A stretch of 64,000 bases of DNA from Streptococcus oralis subsp. tigurinus AZ_3a (GCA_000344275.1 AORU01000001.1:1-64000); one strand, 5' to 3'. Positions 49,423 through 57,830 are shown, counted from the stretch's first letter. Numbers and translations: made by a program. Notes: generated by a model not told the origin, from the sequence alone.

Positions 49423-50175
49423 ATGGCAGACAACAGAAGATATTATTGGTTAAAATTGAAAGAAGATTTTTTTACAGATAAGAGAATCAAAAGGCTACGA
49501 AAAATATCAGGAGGAGATACTTATACAATCATCTATCTTAAATTGCTTTTGCTTAGCTTAAAAGACAGTGGGAAACTGTATTATGACGGAGTAGAAACAG
49601 ACTTTATCAAAGAGCTTGCCTTAACGATTGATGAAACGGAAGATGATGTAATGGTTACAGTAAATTATCTTGTAGCACAAGGATTGATGGAGATAATCAC
49701 AGAAAATGACGAGTATTTTTTAACAGAAATCCCAAGTCTTATAGGTTCAGAAACAGCGTCTACAAGGCGTTCGAGGAAATCAAGAGGACAAAAAGCGTTG
49801 CAATGCAACAATGGTGCAACACCTTGCAACCTTTTGCAACAAAACTGCAACGGAGATATAGAGATAGATAAAGAGATAGATATAGAGTTAGAAAAAGAGG
49901 GGGAGATAGAAAAAATATCCCCCTCCCTTTATGGAGAATATAAAAATGTTTCCTTAACTGATGAAGAATATGGAAAATTAAAGGATAAAATGCAAGGGCA
50001 TAGGGAAGAAATGATAGAGAAGCTGTCAACCTATTTGCAAAGCACGGGAAGAAACTATAAAGATCATTATGCGACCTTAGTTCATTGGTACGAACAAGAC
50101 AAAGGGAAATTAAAGGAGAGCAGTAAATCAAAAGTATATACCTTTGAAGATTATGACAAGGGGGAACACTTGTAG
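49423..50175 (+). CDS. DnaD-like replisome organizer (initiator) of IME B
   Basis: A 250-residue phage-type replisome organizer starting two bases after the relaxase stop. The N-terminal winged-helix block is RRYYWLKLKEDFFTDKRIKRLRKISGGDTYTIIYLKLLLLS (about 4-45). A Ser/Arg/Cys-rich linker (about 110-145) is encoded by the iterons, and the C-terminal DnaD-like part is MIEKLSTYLQSTGRNYKDHYATLVHWYEQDKG. It probably starts autonomous replication of the excised circle, which is unusual but known for IMEs. Confidence 0.78.
   Translation: MADNRRYYWLKLKEDFFTDKRIKRLRKISGGDTYTIIYLKLLLLSLKDSGKLYYDGVETDFIKELALTIDETEDDVMVTVNYLVAQGLMEIITENDEYFLTEIPSLIGSETASTRRSRKSRGQKALQCNNGATPCNLLQQNCNGDIEIDKEIDIELEKEGEIEKISPSLYGEYKNVSLTDEEYGKLKDKMQGHREEMIEKLSTYLQSTGRNYKDHYATLVHWYEQDKGKLKESSKSKVYTFEDYDKGEHL
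49804..49851 (+). repeat. Five TGCAAC iterons inside the IME B initiator gene
   Basis: TGCAAC starts at 49804, 49815, 49825, 49835 and 49846 (spacing 11, 10, 10, 11), so all sites face one side of the helix. A degenerate TGCAAT overlaps upstream. Candidate origin (initiator box). Confidence 0.75.
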
Positions 50176-50348
50176 GCCTCGTATAAGACGGTGGAAAGGT
50201 GTTTTTAGAGCGTTAATGATAAAATAGGTATCAGACTATAGCTAAGTGTAAAATAGGGCTCAAAATTGCAGTATGGAAAAAATATCGTATTTATGATAAA
50301 ATGATAATGATATGGTAATAAACTCAGTTATAAGGAGAGGATATATAA

Positions 50349-50672
50349 ATGCGAATTCAATTTACTGTAACCGATGAAGAACTTGAAATCTTAACTAAAA
50401 AAGCAATAGAGGGAGGTTTCCCAAGCGTTACTGAATATTGTAAGTGTAGCAGTTTACAAGAAAATACAAGCTATGCTGACCTATATACTACCTTATTAAA
50501 CAAAATTAGCTCTTTACCGAAGGGCAAAGAATTTGTTTTAAGAGAGTTAATCGCAACACCTCCGGCATTGATTGGTAGATGGTTTTATGAAAATGTAAAT
50601 AAGGGACTTGTAAAAAATGTGGAACACATCGGAAAAGCTGAAGGTGGAGTAGAAAAATATAAAAGAATTTAG
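50349..50672 (+). CDS. DUF1413-like protein
   Basis: A 107-residue protein with a DUF1413-type core (LPKGKEFVLRELIATPPALIGRWFYENVNKG, about 57-87) and a short N-terminal part resembling ribbon-helix-helix lead sequences (MRIQFTVTDEELEILTKKAIEGGFPSVTEYC). RBS AAGGAGAGG. Function unknown. The 173 nt upstream have no gene. Confidence 0.55.
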   Translation: MRIQFTVTDEELEILTKKAIEGGFPSVTEYCKCSSLQENTSYADLYTTLLNKISSLPKGKEFVLRELIATPPALIGRWFYENVNKGLVKNVEHIGKAEGGVEKYKRI

Positions 50673-50693
50673 ATAATGTTGGAGGTGCATTTC

Positions 50694-51710
50694 ATGGCAG
50701 AAGAAAATAAAGAGATAGTTATTGTGGATAATAAAACTATACAAGAAAAAATATATCTTATTCGTGGGCAAAAAGTAATGCTTGATTCAGATTTAGCCGA
50801 AATATATGGGTATGAAACTAAAAACTTTAATAGACAGGTGAAAAACAACGCAGAAAAATTTGAAGGTGAAGACTTCATGTTCCAATTAACGGACGAAGAA
50901 ATGGTAGAACTTTCAAGGTGCAAAAATTTCACCTTGAACAGAGGGACTGGTAGAGGAAGTAATATTAAATACAATCCTTATGCCTTTACAGAACAAGGTA
51001 TTTATATGCTGATGACTGTATTAAGAGGTGAACTTGCTGTTAAGCAAAGCAGAGCTTTAGTTAGAATGTTTAAGCAGATGAAAGATTTTATAGTTGAAAA
51101 CCAAGACTTTATCACCTCGAAAGAATTATTACAAATAGCAGTACAGACAAACCAAAATACAAAGGATATAGCAACAATAAACAATAAAATTAGTACTTTA
51201 GCTACAAAAGAAGATTTGAAAAAGGTTATGGATAATTTTATAGATCCGGACACATACAAGCATTTCCTTTTAATGAACGGAGATAAGATTGAAGCAGATG
51301 TTGCCTATACAAAAATATATAAGTCTGCAAAGAAAAGTATTTATGTGATAGATAACTATATAGGGCTAAAAACATTAGAACTTCTTAGGGCTGCAAAAGA
51401 CAATGTTGAAATTATAGTCTTTAGCGACAATGTAAAAAACAAGGATATGCTGACAAAAAATATCCTAAACGATTTTAGAAAAGATTACCCTAATATCAGA
51501 CTGAAGATGAAAATTGCAGGTAAAAAATATCACGATAGGTATATTGCTATTGACTATGGAACAGAAAATGAAGCCTTTTATCTTTGCGGAGCATCATCAA
51601 AAGATGCAGGAAATAAAATATCAAGTATTACAAAGATAGAGGAATCTTCCAAGGATATGTATCATACGATGTTTGGCGGAATGCTGAACAATAAGGATTT
51701 GAAAATTTAA
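50694..51710 (+). CDS. ORF6N-domain protein with phospholipase-D-like C-terminus
   Basis: A 338-residue protein from ATG 50694 (MAEENKEIV) after TTGGAGG. An N-terminal ORF6N DNA-binding domain (about 10-100, IYLIRGQKVMLDSDLAEIYGYETKNFNRQVKNN) is followed by a coiled linker. The C-terminal part (about 200-335) has strands and HDRYIAID, which fits the PLD motif HxRxxxxD. It could be a phage-like antirepressor or a nuclease-linked regulator. An unusual fusion; function not established. Confidence 0.7.
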   Translation: MAEENKEIVIVDNKTIQEKIYLIRGQKVMLDSDLAEIYGYETKNFNRQVKNNAEKFEGEDFMFQLTDEEMVELSRCKNFTLNRGTGRGSNIKYNPYAFTEQGIYMLMTVLRGELAVKQSRALVRMFKQMKDFIVENQDFITSKELLQIAVQTNQNTKDIATINNKISTLATKEDLKKVMDNFIDPDTYKHFLLMNGDKIEADVAYTKIYKSAKKSIYVIDNYIGLKTLELLRAAKDNVEIIVFSDNVKNKDMLTKNILNDFRKDYPNIRLKMKIAGKKYHDRYIAIDYGTENEAFYLCGASSKDAGNKISSITKIEESSKDMYHTMFGGMLNNKDLKI

Positions 51711-51760
51711 TATGTAAATGGCAAAGCGTTATTAAATGAATAGCTACAAGACTTGTGAAA

Positions 51761-51792
51761 GGCGGTAGAAATAAAACTCTATCGTCTTTTTT
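51761..51792 (+). terminator. Terminator-like hairpin before tnpW-type gene of IME B
   Basis: GGCGGTAG with CTATCGTC, then TTTTTTAATTG; nearly the same stem as at 27314 and 63429. Confidence 0.7.
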
Positions 51793-51819
51793 AATTGCAA
51801 CTAATAGGAGGAAAATAAT

Positions 51820-52005
51820 ATGAATGAAAACAGAAATGAACATAATACAGGAACAAAGACTATAAAGAAGATTGGAAAAGTAACTTATGAGGTTATTGTC
51901 CATTTTAATGAAAATGCGACTGAAACCATGCAAGATAAATTGAAAAGGATAATGCTTAGAGAAATGGAGCGAGAAAAAGATAAAAAACCTCATAAAAATG
52001 ATTAG
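51820..52005 (+). CDS. TnpW-type small protein of IME B
   Basis: A 61-residue protein with the family core TKTIKKIGKVTYEVIVHFNENATETMQDKLKRIMLREME. It is the last gene before the right end of IME B, matching the Tn4451 order. RBS ATAGGAGG. Role unknown. Confidence 0.8.
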   Translation: MNENRNEHNTGTKTIKKIGKVTYEVIVHFNENATETMQDKLKRIMLREMEREKDKKPHKND

Positions 52006-52009
52006 AAAG

Positions 52010-52030
52010 TCCTTGACAAGTTGTTACAGG
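52010..52030 (+). promoter_or_regulatory. Outward -35 element at the right end of IME B
   Basis: GTCCTTGACAA with TTGACA at 52013-52018, ending 12 nt before the GG of the join. On circle closure it pairs with TAGAAT (36890-36895) at exactly 17 nt. Confidence 0.65.
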
Positions 52031-52829
52031 AAAAACGGCAAAATCTATTCTTATCTCTTGTGGTGCAAGGCTTGCTCCTTTTGATATTCATGAACTTAGG
52101 GACTTGATGAGTGAAGATGAACTTGAGCTTGATACACTCGGAGATAGAAAAACGGCACTCTTTGTTATTATCTCTGATACAGATGATACCTTTAACTTTG
52201 TAGTATCCATTATGTACTCACAACTTTTTAATCTCTTATGTGATAAGGCAGATGATGTGTATGGCGGAAGATTACCTATTCATGTGAGGTGCTTGCTTGA
52301 TGAGTTTGCAAATATCGGCTTGATACCTAAGTTTGAGAAGTTAATTGCAACAATTCGTTCAAGAGAGATTTCAGCAAGTATCATACTTCAAGCCCAATCT
52401 CAGCTAAAGGCAATCTATAAGGATAACGCTGATACAATCGTAGGTAACTGTGATAGTACCTTGTTTCTTGGTGGCAAGGAAAAGACCACATTAAAGGAAC
52501 TTTCTGAAACACTGGGAAAAGAAACGATAGATTTATATAACACATCGGAAACAAGGAGTAATCAAAAGAGCTTTGGACTTAATTACCAAAAGACAGGTAA
52601 GGAGCTTATGAGCCAAGATGAGATTACCGTAATGGACGGTAGCAAATGTATTTTTCAGCTTCGTGGTGTCAGACCATTTCTATCAGACAAATTCGATATT
52701 ACAAAGCATAAGAACTATAGATTACTTGAGGACTATGATAAGAAGAATTTGTTTGATATAGAAAGTTACATGAAGCGAAAAGGAAAAGCAAAATTAAATA
52801 GAGAAACGGTTATTACAAGAATGCAGTAA
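52031..52829 (+). pseudogene. virD4 part 3 of 3: Walker B and C-terminus
   Basis: The C-terminal 265 codons of the coupling protein: GKTAKSILISCGARLAPFDIHELR, Walker B in RCLLDEFANIGLIPKFEKLI, and ILQAQSQLKAIYKDNADTIVGNCDS. The frame follows from part 2 (GG + A). The apparent start ATG 52104 is internal. The three parts together are 557 + 429 + 799 = 1785 nt. Confidence 0.92.
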
Positions 52830-52857
52830 GTCTTAAAAAGATTTGCTGTTTTTTTAT
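52823..52857 (+). terminator. Hairpin after virD4
   Basis: CAGTAA with TTGCTG (one G-T), then TTTTTTTATTC, overlapping the virD4 stop region and followed by a ribosome binding site. Confidence 0.55.
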
Positions 52858-52875
52858 TCAAAATCAGGAGGCAAG

Positions 52876-52974
52876 ATGATAAGGATCAGAAGTCCCACTA
52901 AGAAAAAACTAAATAGAAAGAGTATCAGCGATTGGAAAAGTAATACTTCTGGTCGCTTTTTTTTATTGAAATGA
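52876..52974 (+). CDS. Possible 32-residue leader peptide before the SSB-like gene
   Basis: ATG 52876 follows CAGGAGG at a good distance. The peptide is very basic (MIRIRSPTKKKLNRKS..., ending in SGRFFLLK). Its 3' part runs through a hairpin (AGCGATT with GGTCGCT, 52928-52956) with a T-run, and it stops 18 nt before the SSB-like start. This is the layout of a translation-dependent attenuator, or it may be chance. Confidence 0.35.
   Translation: MIRIRSPTKKKLNRKSISDWKSNTSGRFFLLK
52928..52968 (+). terminator. Terminator-like hairpin before SSB-like gene
   Basis: AGCGATT (52928-52934) and GGTCGCT with two G-T pairs, then TTTTTTTATTG, 25 nt before the next start codon. Confidence 0.6.
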
Positions 52975-52992
52975 AAAGGAGAAAACAAAAAG

Positions 52993-53304
52993 ATGAAACA
53001 AGAAATGATTAACATCAACGCCAACTTAGTGGCGGAACCTACTTTCTCAAACTTTGAAAAAGACGGAGAAACGGTAGAAGTTGCAAACTTCACGCTTGTA
53101 AAAAAGTACGGTAAGGGTAAGGAGTACATCAACTGTGCAGCCTATGGAGAAAAAGCAGAGAAGGCAAAGGACTTTGAAAAAGGTGATTTAATCCATATCT
53201 TTGGCTACTTTAAGAAGCGTGAAAAAGAGGGAAAGACTTACAAAAACTTTGTAGTGAAGTCCTACAACAAAATTGAAAAGAAAGAAGAAAACGAGGAGGA
53301 ATAA
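52993..53304 (+). CDS. Single-stranded DNA-binding-like protein of the ICE
   Basis: A 103-residue OB-fold-type protein: MININANLVAEPTFSNFEKDGETVEVANFTLVKKYGKGKEYINCAAYGEKAEKAKDFEKGDLIHIFGYFKKRE, ending in an acidic tail (KKEENEEE) like SSB proteins. It likely binds transferred single strands. ICE backbone gene between virD4 and maff2; RBS AAAAGGAG. Confidence 0.75.
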   Translation: MKQEMININANLVAEPTFSNFEKDGETVEVANFTLVKKYGKGKEYINCAAYGEKAEKAKDFEKGDLIHIFGYFKKREKEGKTYKNFVVKSYNKIEKKEENEEE

Positions 53305-53307
53305 CTT

Positions 53308-53466
53308 ATGGCATTTTTTACACAGGCAGTTAATGTATTAAAGATTTTGGTTATGGCAGTAGGTGCAGGACTTGGAGCATGGGGTGTTATCAACCTGATG
53401 GAAGGATATGGTAATGACAATCCCGGTGCTAAGAGCCAAGGTATTAAGCAATTTATGGCAAAATAA
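53308..53466 (+). pseudogene. Truncated Maff2 family membrane protein
   Basis: The first about 51 residues match Maff2 proteins of Tn1549-type ICEs (FFTQAVNVLKILVMAVGAGLGAWGVINLMEGYGNDNPGAKSQGIKQFMA). The frame then ends at once with Lys and a stop, where Maff2 normally continues with a Gly-rich second helix of about 20 residues. The break point is near 53460. The missing part is not found downstream in this window, consistent with insertion of element C. RBS GAGGAGG. Confidence 0.7.
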
Positions 53467-53587
53467 GGACGGAATAACACAACAAATTCTCTAAAACAAA
53501 TCACTAAATCAATGTAAGATTGAATGAAATCAATATTTATGCTATAATTAATTAAATAAATCTAATAGAGAGAAAAAGAGGGATATT

Positions 53588-53806
53588 ATGGCACTTAACT
53601 ATAAACCATTATGGATACAGTTAGCAAAAAAAGGATTAAAGAAAACAGATGTAATAGCCATGGCAGGACTTACAACAAATGTTATGGCACAAATGGGCAA
53701 GGATAAACCAATAACAATGAAAAACATAGAAAAGATATGTAAAGCTCTAAAATGTACGCCTAATGATATATTTAGTTTTGAAAATACATTTGAAAGTGAG
53801 ATTTAA
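53588..53806 (+). CDS. Small Cro/C1-type HTH regulator
   Basis: A 72-residue helix-turn-helix protein (YKPLWIQLAKKGLKKTDVIAMAGLTTNVMAQMGKDKPITMKNIEKICKALKCTPNDIFSFE), the compact XRE form common in mobile elements. Start after GAGGGAT; TATAAT-like boxes (TGCTATAATTAA) lie just upstream. It probably represses its own element. Confidence 0.82.
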   Translation: MALNYKPLWIQLAKKGLKKTDVIAMAGLTTNVMAQMGKDKPITMKNIEKICKALKCTPNDIFSFENTFESEI

Positions 53807-53850
53807 AATCAACAGAGATATATTAAAAATACAAAAAATATTATTTTAAA

Positions 53851-53891
53851 TGGTCAAAACACTTGACTATTTTTTTAAAACATGATATACT
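53851..53891 (+). promoter_or_regulatory. Promoter and dyad operator of the BlaI-like operon
   Basis: TTGACT (53863-53868), 17-nt spacer, TATACT (53886-53891). The inverted repeat TGGTCAA (53851-53857)/TTGACTA (53863-53869) covers the -35 box, a suitable place for the BlaI-like repressor. Confidence 0.65.
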
Positions 53892-53964
53892 CAAAGTGAA
53901 AATAATTAAAAATACAAAAATGAAAAAGCGAATGAAAATGTAATTTATATAGGAGGTAATATAG

Positions 53965-54378
53965 TTGGAATTTTCAGATGGTGAACTACTGGTAATGGAA
54001 GAGTTGTGGAAGGGCGATGTCTTAGACGAAAATGGAGAAATCCAAGCTCTAGCCTTATCAAAAATATTGATGGAAAAGTACGATATAAGTAAAACATCTT
54101 GCTATACATTTTTTGGAAGATTAGTAGAAAAAGGGGCGATAGCTAGGAGATATCCTAAATATACAATTAGAGTACTTGTATCAAGAGAAGATGCTCTTTT
54201 GAATAAGCAAAAAGAAGCCTTTCATAAACTTTTCAAAGGATCACTTCTAAATATTTGCAAAACGTTTTTACAAAATGAAAAAGTTACAAAAGAAGAAATA
54301 GAAGAGATGAAAAAATTAATAGATAGCTTTGACGAAGAGGACCAAGAGGAAGACAAGGATGGCAATAAGTCTAACTAG
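53965..54378 (+). CDS. BlaI/MecI/CopY-family repressor
   Basis: A 137-residue winged-helix repressor starting at TTG 53965 after AGGAGG. EFSDGELLVMEELWKGD at the N-terminus and KTSCYTFFGRLVEKGAIARRYPKYTIRVLVS (recognition wing, about 37-68), then an acidic C-terminus. In bla/mec systems BlaR1 cleavage of BlaI frees the promoter. The BlaR1-like gene overlaps its 3' end by 20 nt. No beta-lactamase is encoded nearby, so the signal is something else. Confidence 0.85.
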   Translation: MEFSDGELLVMEELWKGDVLDENGEIQALALSKILMEKYDISKTSCYTFFGRLVEKGAIARRYPKYTIRVLVSREDALLNKQKEAFHKLFKGSLLNICKTFLQNEKVTKEEIEEMKKLIDSFDEEDQEEDKDGNKSN

Positions 54379-55714
54379 TGTTTTTATACTCGAAAAATCT
54401 ATCAAAAGTCTTTTCTTATTAGCTATAATTTTCCTAGTTAGACCAATATTAAATAAGAAAGCCTTCAGGTCAGCAAGTATTGTTTTGTGGATAGTTTTAT
54501 TAATCTACTTAATAAGTCCCTATGAACTTGAAATCGGAATAGAAAATGTAAAGGAAAATTCTATCTTACTTGCTATAACAAATTTTTTTGAGCATTCCCT
54601 TGGATGGTTAGTAAATAAAATAGGCTCTATATTTTTTAAACTAAATCGACTAATAGGTTCGGTCTTGATTTTTACTTATCTCGTAATAAAAATTTATAAA
54701 TTCCATACAGTAATGAAAGGCTCTACCCTTACCCAAAATACTTTATGTAAGAAAAAAATAAGAGAATTTGGACTAAAAAGAAAAGTAGAGATTTATATAA
54801 ATAACAATTTAAAAACACCCCTTACCTTTGGCATTTTAAGACCCAAGATAATATTACAAGATCATATCTTAGCTGATGAAAAATTACAAGACCATGTTTT
54901 GATCCATGAACTAATGCACATAAAGAAATTTCATATCCTACTTAACCACCTGATAAACATTGTAGCCTGCCTATATTGGTTCAATCCACTCTTGTGGCTA
55001 AGCTTAAAATACCTAGACCAAGACATTGAAATAAACTGCGATAAGCTAGTGGTTGAAAACTTAGTCGACACAAGAAAAAATAGAAAAGCTTATTGCTCAT
55101 CAATGCTAAAACTAGTGGAAAGAGAATTTTATGAAAACAACCTATATTTAAAATTAAATCCTAATATAGAAAGAATTAAGATAATAAAAATATGGAGGAA
55201 AACTCTTTTGGGACTTATAAGTTTTATCCTTGCCCTTACTTTTTCTTTGCCAGCCTTTGCCAATGTGATCGACCTAAGCCAAGATAGGGTTGAAGTTCTA
55301 GGCCAAGAGCTAAATAATTTTGAGATTAATAATGGGGGAAGAGTTGAAATAATAAGTGATGAAGAATATCAGAAATTAGAATTAGGAAGGTTATCGAGTA
55401 GACAATCTGTCACAGCAAAGGTCAATGAAAAAATAAAGTTAGGAAGATTTGAAAAAACCTCCTATGATTTTGAGTTTGTTGATGATAAGAACGAAGGTTT
55501 TATCATAAATTTAAAAAATATGTCTTGCTCTGGAGGAGTAGAATTTTCAGTAATTATAGAAGAAGATGGGGAAATAATTTATAAGAGAAGATTTGCCGCA
55601 GACTCTACATTAAAAGTTAAGACACAAAAAGGAAGTGCTTATATTGTCACTGTTTGTAATGAGTCTAATAAAAATTTATCGGGACAAGTAAATATAAATT
55701 CTTATACAAGATAA
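54359..55714 (+). CDS. BlaR1-like M56 membrane metalloprotease
   Basis: A 451-residue integral membrane protein from ATG 54359 (MAISLTSVFILEK). Helices at about 8-28, 33-50, 85-115, a zinc-protease motif HELMH in HVLIHELMHIKKFH (about 191), and a helix just after it (NHLINIVACLYWFNPLLWL). Another helix follows (about 290-310). The outer C-terminal domain (about 310-451) is not a penicillin-binding domain, so it is likely a sensor for another ligand that triggers cleavage of the BlaI-like repressor. Confidence 0.82.
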   Translation: MAISLTSVFILEKSIKSLFLLAIIFLVRPILNKKAFRSASIVLWIVLLIYLISPYELEIGIENVKENSILLAITNFFEHSLGWLVNKIGSIFFKLNRLIGSVLIFTYLVIKIYKFHTVMKGSTLTQNTLCKKKIREFGLKRKVEIYINNNLKTPLTFGILRPKIILQDHILADEKLQDHVLIHELMHIKKFHILLNHLINIVACLYWFNPLLWLSLKYLDQDIEINCDKLVVENLVDTRKNRKAYCSSMLKLVEREFYENNLYLKLNPNIERIKIIKIWRKTLLGLISFILALTFSLPAFANVIDLSQDRVEVLGQELNNFEINNGGRVEIISDEEYQKLELGRLSSRQSVTAKVNEKIKLGRFEKTSYDFEFVDDKNEGFIINLKNMSCSGGVEFSVIIEEDGEIIYKRRFAADSTLKVKTQKGSAYIVTVCNESNKNLSGQVNINSYTR

Positions 55715-55725
55715 GAGAGGATTAT

Positions 55726-56202
55726 ATGATAATTTCAAAAGAAAAAATATTTGGGTTGATGCTAGTATTGTTTTTTATGATTAATTTAAGCTCTTGTTTA
55801 AATTCTAATGATAAAACTATAAACAAAGAAAAAGATGAAATCTCTTTGACAGTTAATATTTATGATGAAAAACAAGAAACTTTTAAAGAATTAGTCACAA
55901 CCCAAGACCAACAAAGGAAAATTTTAGAACAGCTGAATGAATTGAAGAAAGATTCTAGTTTATATGATTCAAATAATCAATATCTAGGATTGGATAATGC
56001 CTATTCTGAAGGAACATATTTAATTAAAGTACATGATAATAAGGAATATGAGATAGAAATAGGAGATGACAGTTCCCTTAGTACAGATAATAAATATTGG
56101 TACAATATAAAATCGAAAAATAAGGATAAAGAGGGGATATACAAAACTTCTTATAATTTGAAAGAAAGAATAGATCAAATTATATTTGAGGAAGACAAAT
56201 AG
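55726..56202 (+). CDS. Lipoprotein of unknown function
   Basis: A 158-residue protein with a lipoprotein signal (LMLVLFFMINLSSC, lipid Cys about 24) and a soluble domain of mixed strands and helices (IYDEKQETFKELVTTQDQQRKILEQL; YNIKSKNKDKEGIY). No family recognised. Eleven nt after the BlaR1-like gene, so probably controlled by the same switch. Confidence 0.7.
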   Translation: MIISKEKIFGLMLVLFFMINLSSCLNSNDKTINKEKDEISLTVNIYDEKQETFKELVTTQDQQRKILEQLNELKKDSSLYDSNNQYLGLDNAYSEGTYLIKVHDNKEYEIEIGDDSSLSTDNKYWYNIKSKNKDKEGIYKTSYNLKERIDQIIFEEDK

Positions 56203-56231
56203 TTAAACAAAGTTATATGAGGAGGTAAGAA

Positions 56232-57707
56232 ATGAAAAGAATATTTACTCTATTAATAGCCATGGTGATGCTGTTAACAGCAATGGCAACAAATGTATTT
56301 GCTTCATTAGCAAATAATAACTCAAAAGTCAGCCCTAAAGAATGGCAAGAATGGTTTAATGGTCTAAGTAAAGAGGAACAATTAAGTGTAAACTATGAGC
56401 CAAGTCAAGTTTTAAAAGCACTTAGTGCTAATGAAGTTTCAAAAGTTAATATTGACGACAAATATGAAACAAAAACCTTTTTGACAGAACTACAGAACCT
56501 ATATCCAACCATGGAAAAAAAGTCTATAAATCAATATATATCATCTTATATTGAGATTTTCAATATGTACAGGGGTATGTATCCAAATCTTTCAAATAAG
56601 GCTATCGCAGAAAAAGCAAAAGCGAATGTGTTGAATAAGATAGAGTATATGATTGATGATTCAAAGTATGAAGCTAAGGATATTATAATCCGCTCAGCTA
56701 AAGAACCTGATGGGTATGAAGCTATTGTCGACTATATAAATAAAAATCTCAAGCCTAATTACTACGCTACTTTGGACACGACAGAAGAAAATATAAATAT
56801 TCTAAAAAGACATATTAATAGTTTACCAAACGAAGTCAAAGAATCAGCATTGTTATATATTGAGGATATGGAATCAAGTGAAGAGATTTATGCAGTAGAG
56901 TGTAAAATAAATTATTTTGGAGAAGATATCCAAGCTTTTTATGTTAAAGATGAACTATTCATTAAATTAAGAGATTTTCTAGATTTTTTTGACATACAAA
57001 ATGATAGTTTTGTAAAATATGATGGTAAATCTAATAGTGTGATCCTAAATATTCAACCAGAGATCTTAAAGATACAAGATTCCATCAAAATAAAACCTGT
57101 AAAGCAAGATGGGAAAACAAAACTCTTTAAATCAAGTCATAAATTGATTGTTTTTTCAGAAGAAAATAAAGATAATGGGAAGAAACATGAAGTTAAAGGA
57201 ATGCAGATGTACTTGATTAATGGGGCTAACTATGTGGCAATAAAAGAAATTAGTGAAATTTATAAAATTCCAATGAGTCAAAAGAGCGAATATATAACTC
57301 TAAACACGAATGAAATAAGTGAAATAAATGATAAAAAATTTATAATTGATAACAAGGCGATTAGGTATCAAGGTATAAACGTAGATGTAATTACAGATGA
57401 GGAGTTAAATACTGAATCTTTTATTTTAGTGGGTAAGTTGAAAGAAGATATATTAGATACAATCACAAAAAACATTACGAGTCAAGAACCAAAAGACCCG
57501 CTAAAAAACGAACCATATAAGAGAACAGTTATAGTAACAATAAAAGATGCTAAGAATGATGATATAATATTCACATTTATTCCAGAAAACAAAATCGGAG
57601 ATAAATACTATGTATCATATGGAGTAGATCATGGTAAAACTAAATATAAAAATCTTAGTATTAATGTAGGAGAAAAGATATTAGATTTGCTAAATAGTTC
57701 TAAATAA
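56232..57707 (+). CDS. Secreted protein with copper-amine-oxidase-like stalk domains
   Basis: A 491-residue protein with a Sec signal peptide (MKRIFTLLIAMVMLLTAMATNVFA), a helical N-terminal region (about 35-215) and a C-terminal region (about 225-400) with the stalk-domain pattern of PF07833 (DELFIKLRDFLDFFDIQNDSFVKYDGKSNSVIL; GANYVAIKEISEIYKIP). No wall-sorting motif. Last gene of the BlaI-like operon; RBS GAGGAGG. Likely extracellular binding or wall-associated function. Confidence 0.7.
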   Translation: MKRIFTLLIAMVMLLTAMATNVFASLANNNSKVSPKEWQEWFNGLSKEEQLSVNYEPSQVLKALSANEVSKVNIDDKYETKTFLTELQNLYPTMEKKSINQYISSYIEIFNMYRGMYPNLSNKAIAEKAKANVLNKIEYMIDDSKYEAKDIIIRSAKEPDGYEAIVDYINKNLKPNYYATLDTTEENINILKRHINSLPNEVKESALLYIEDMESSEEIYAVECKINYFGEDIQAFYVKDELFIKLRDFLDFFDIQNDSFVKYDGKSNSVILNIQPEILKIQDSIKIKPVKQDGKTKLFKSSHKLIVFSEENKDNGKKHEVKGMQMYLINGANYVAIKEISEIYKIPMSQKSEYITLNTNEISEINDKKFIIDNKAIRYQGINVDVITDEELNTESFILVGKLKEDILDTITKNITSQEPKDPLKNEPYKRTVIVTIKDAKNDDIIFTFIPENKIGDKYYVSYGVDHGKTKYKNLSINVGEKILDLLNSSK

Positions 57708-57729
57708 AATTAATCTGAGTAAATTACTA

Positions 57730-57764
57730 AAAAAAGCATCTATACAAGAGGTAGATGCTTTTTT
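57730..57764 (+). terminator. Terminator of the BlaI-like operon
   Basis: AAAAAGCATCT pairs with AGATGCTTTTT, loop of about 11, T-run included. A 22-codon frame at 57767 just after it has no ribosome binding site and is not called. Confidence 0.8.
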
Positions 57765-57830
57765 GATGCCAAAAAAAATGGATGAATATCAATACAAAGA
57801 AGTAGCTACACAAGAAGATTTTGATAAATT

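Noticed and set aside
52104..52829. Apparent 241-residue ATPase gene with its own ATG
   Set aside because: The family match continues upstream of the ATG to the IME B junction at 52031, so it is the third part of virD4.
53461..53480. GGA-type Tn4451 insertion at the left end of element C
   Set aside because: The junction reads GCAAAATAAGGACGG: the family match ends before the AAA, GGA is not at the break, and no serine recombinase follows.
53965..55714. Beta-lactam resistance operon (blaI-blaR1-blaZ)
   Set aside because: No beta-lactamase or PBP2a gene is present, and the BlaR1-like protein has no penicillin-binding motifs (SxxK/KTG) in its C-terminal domain.
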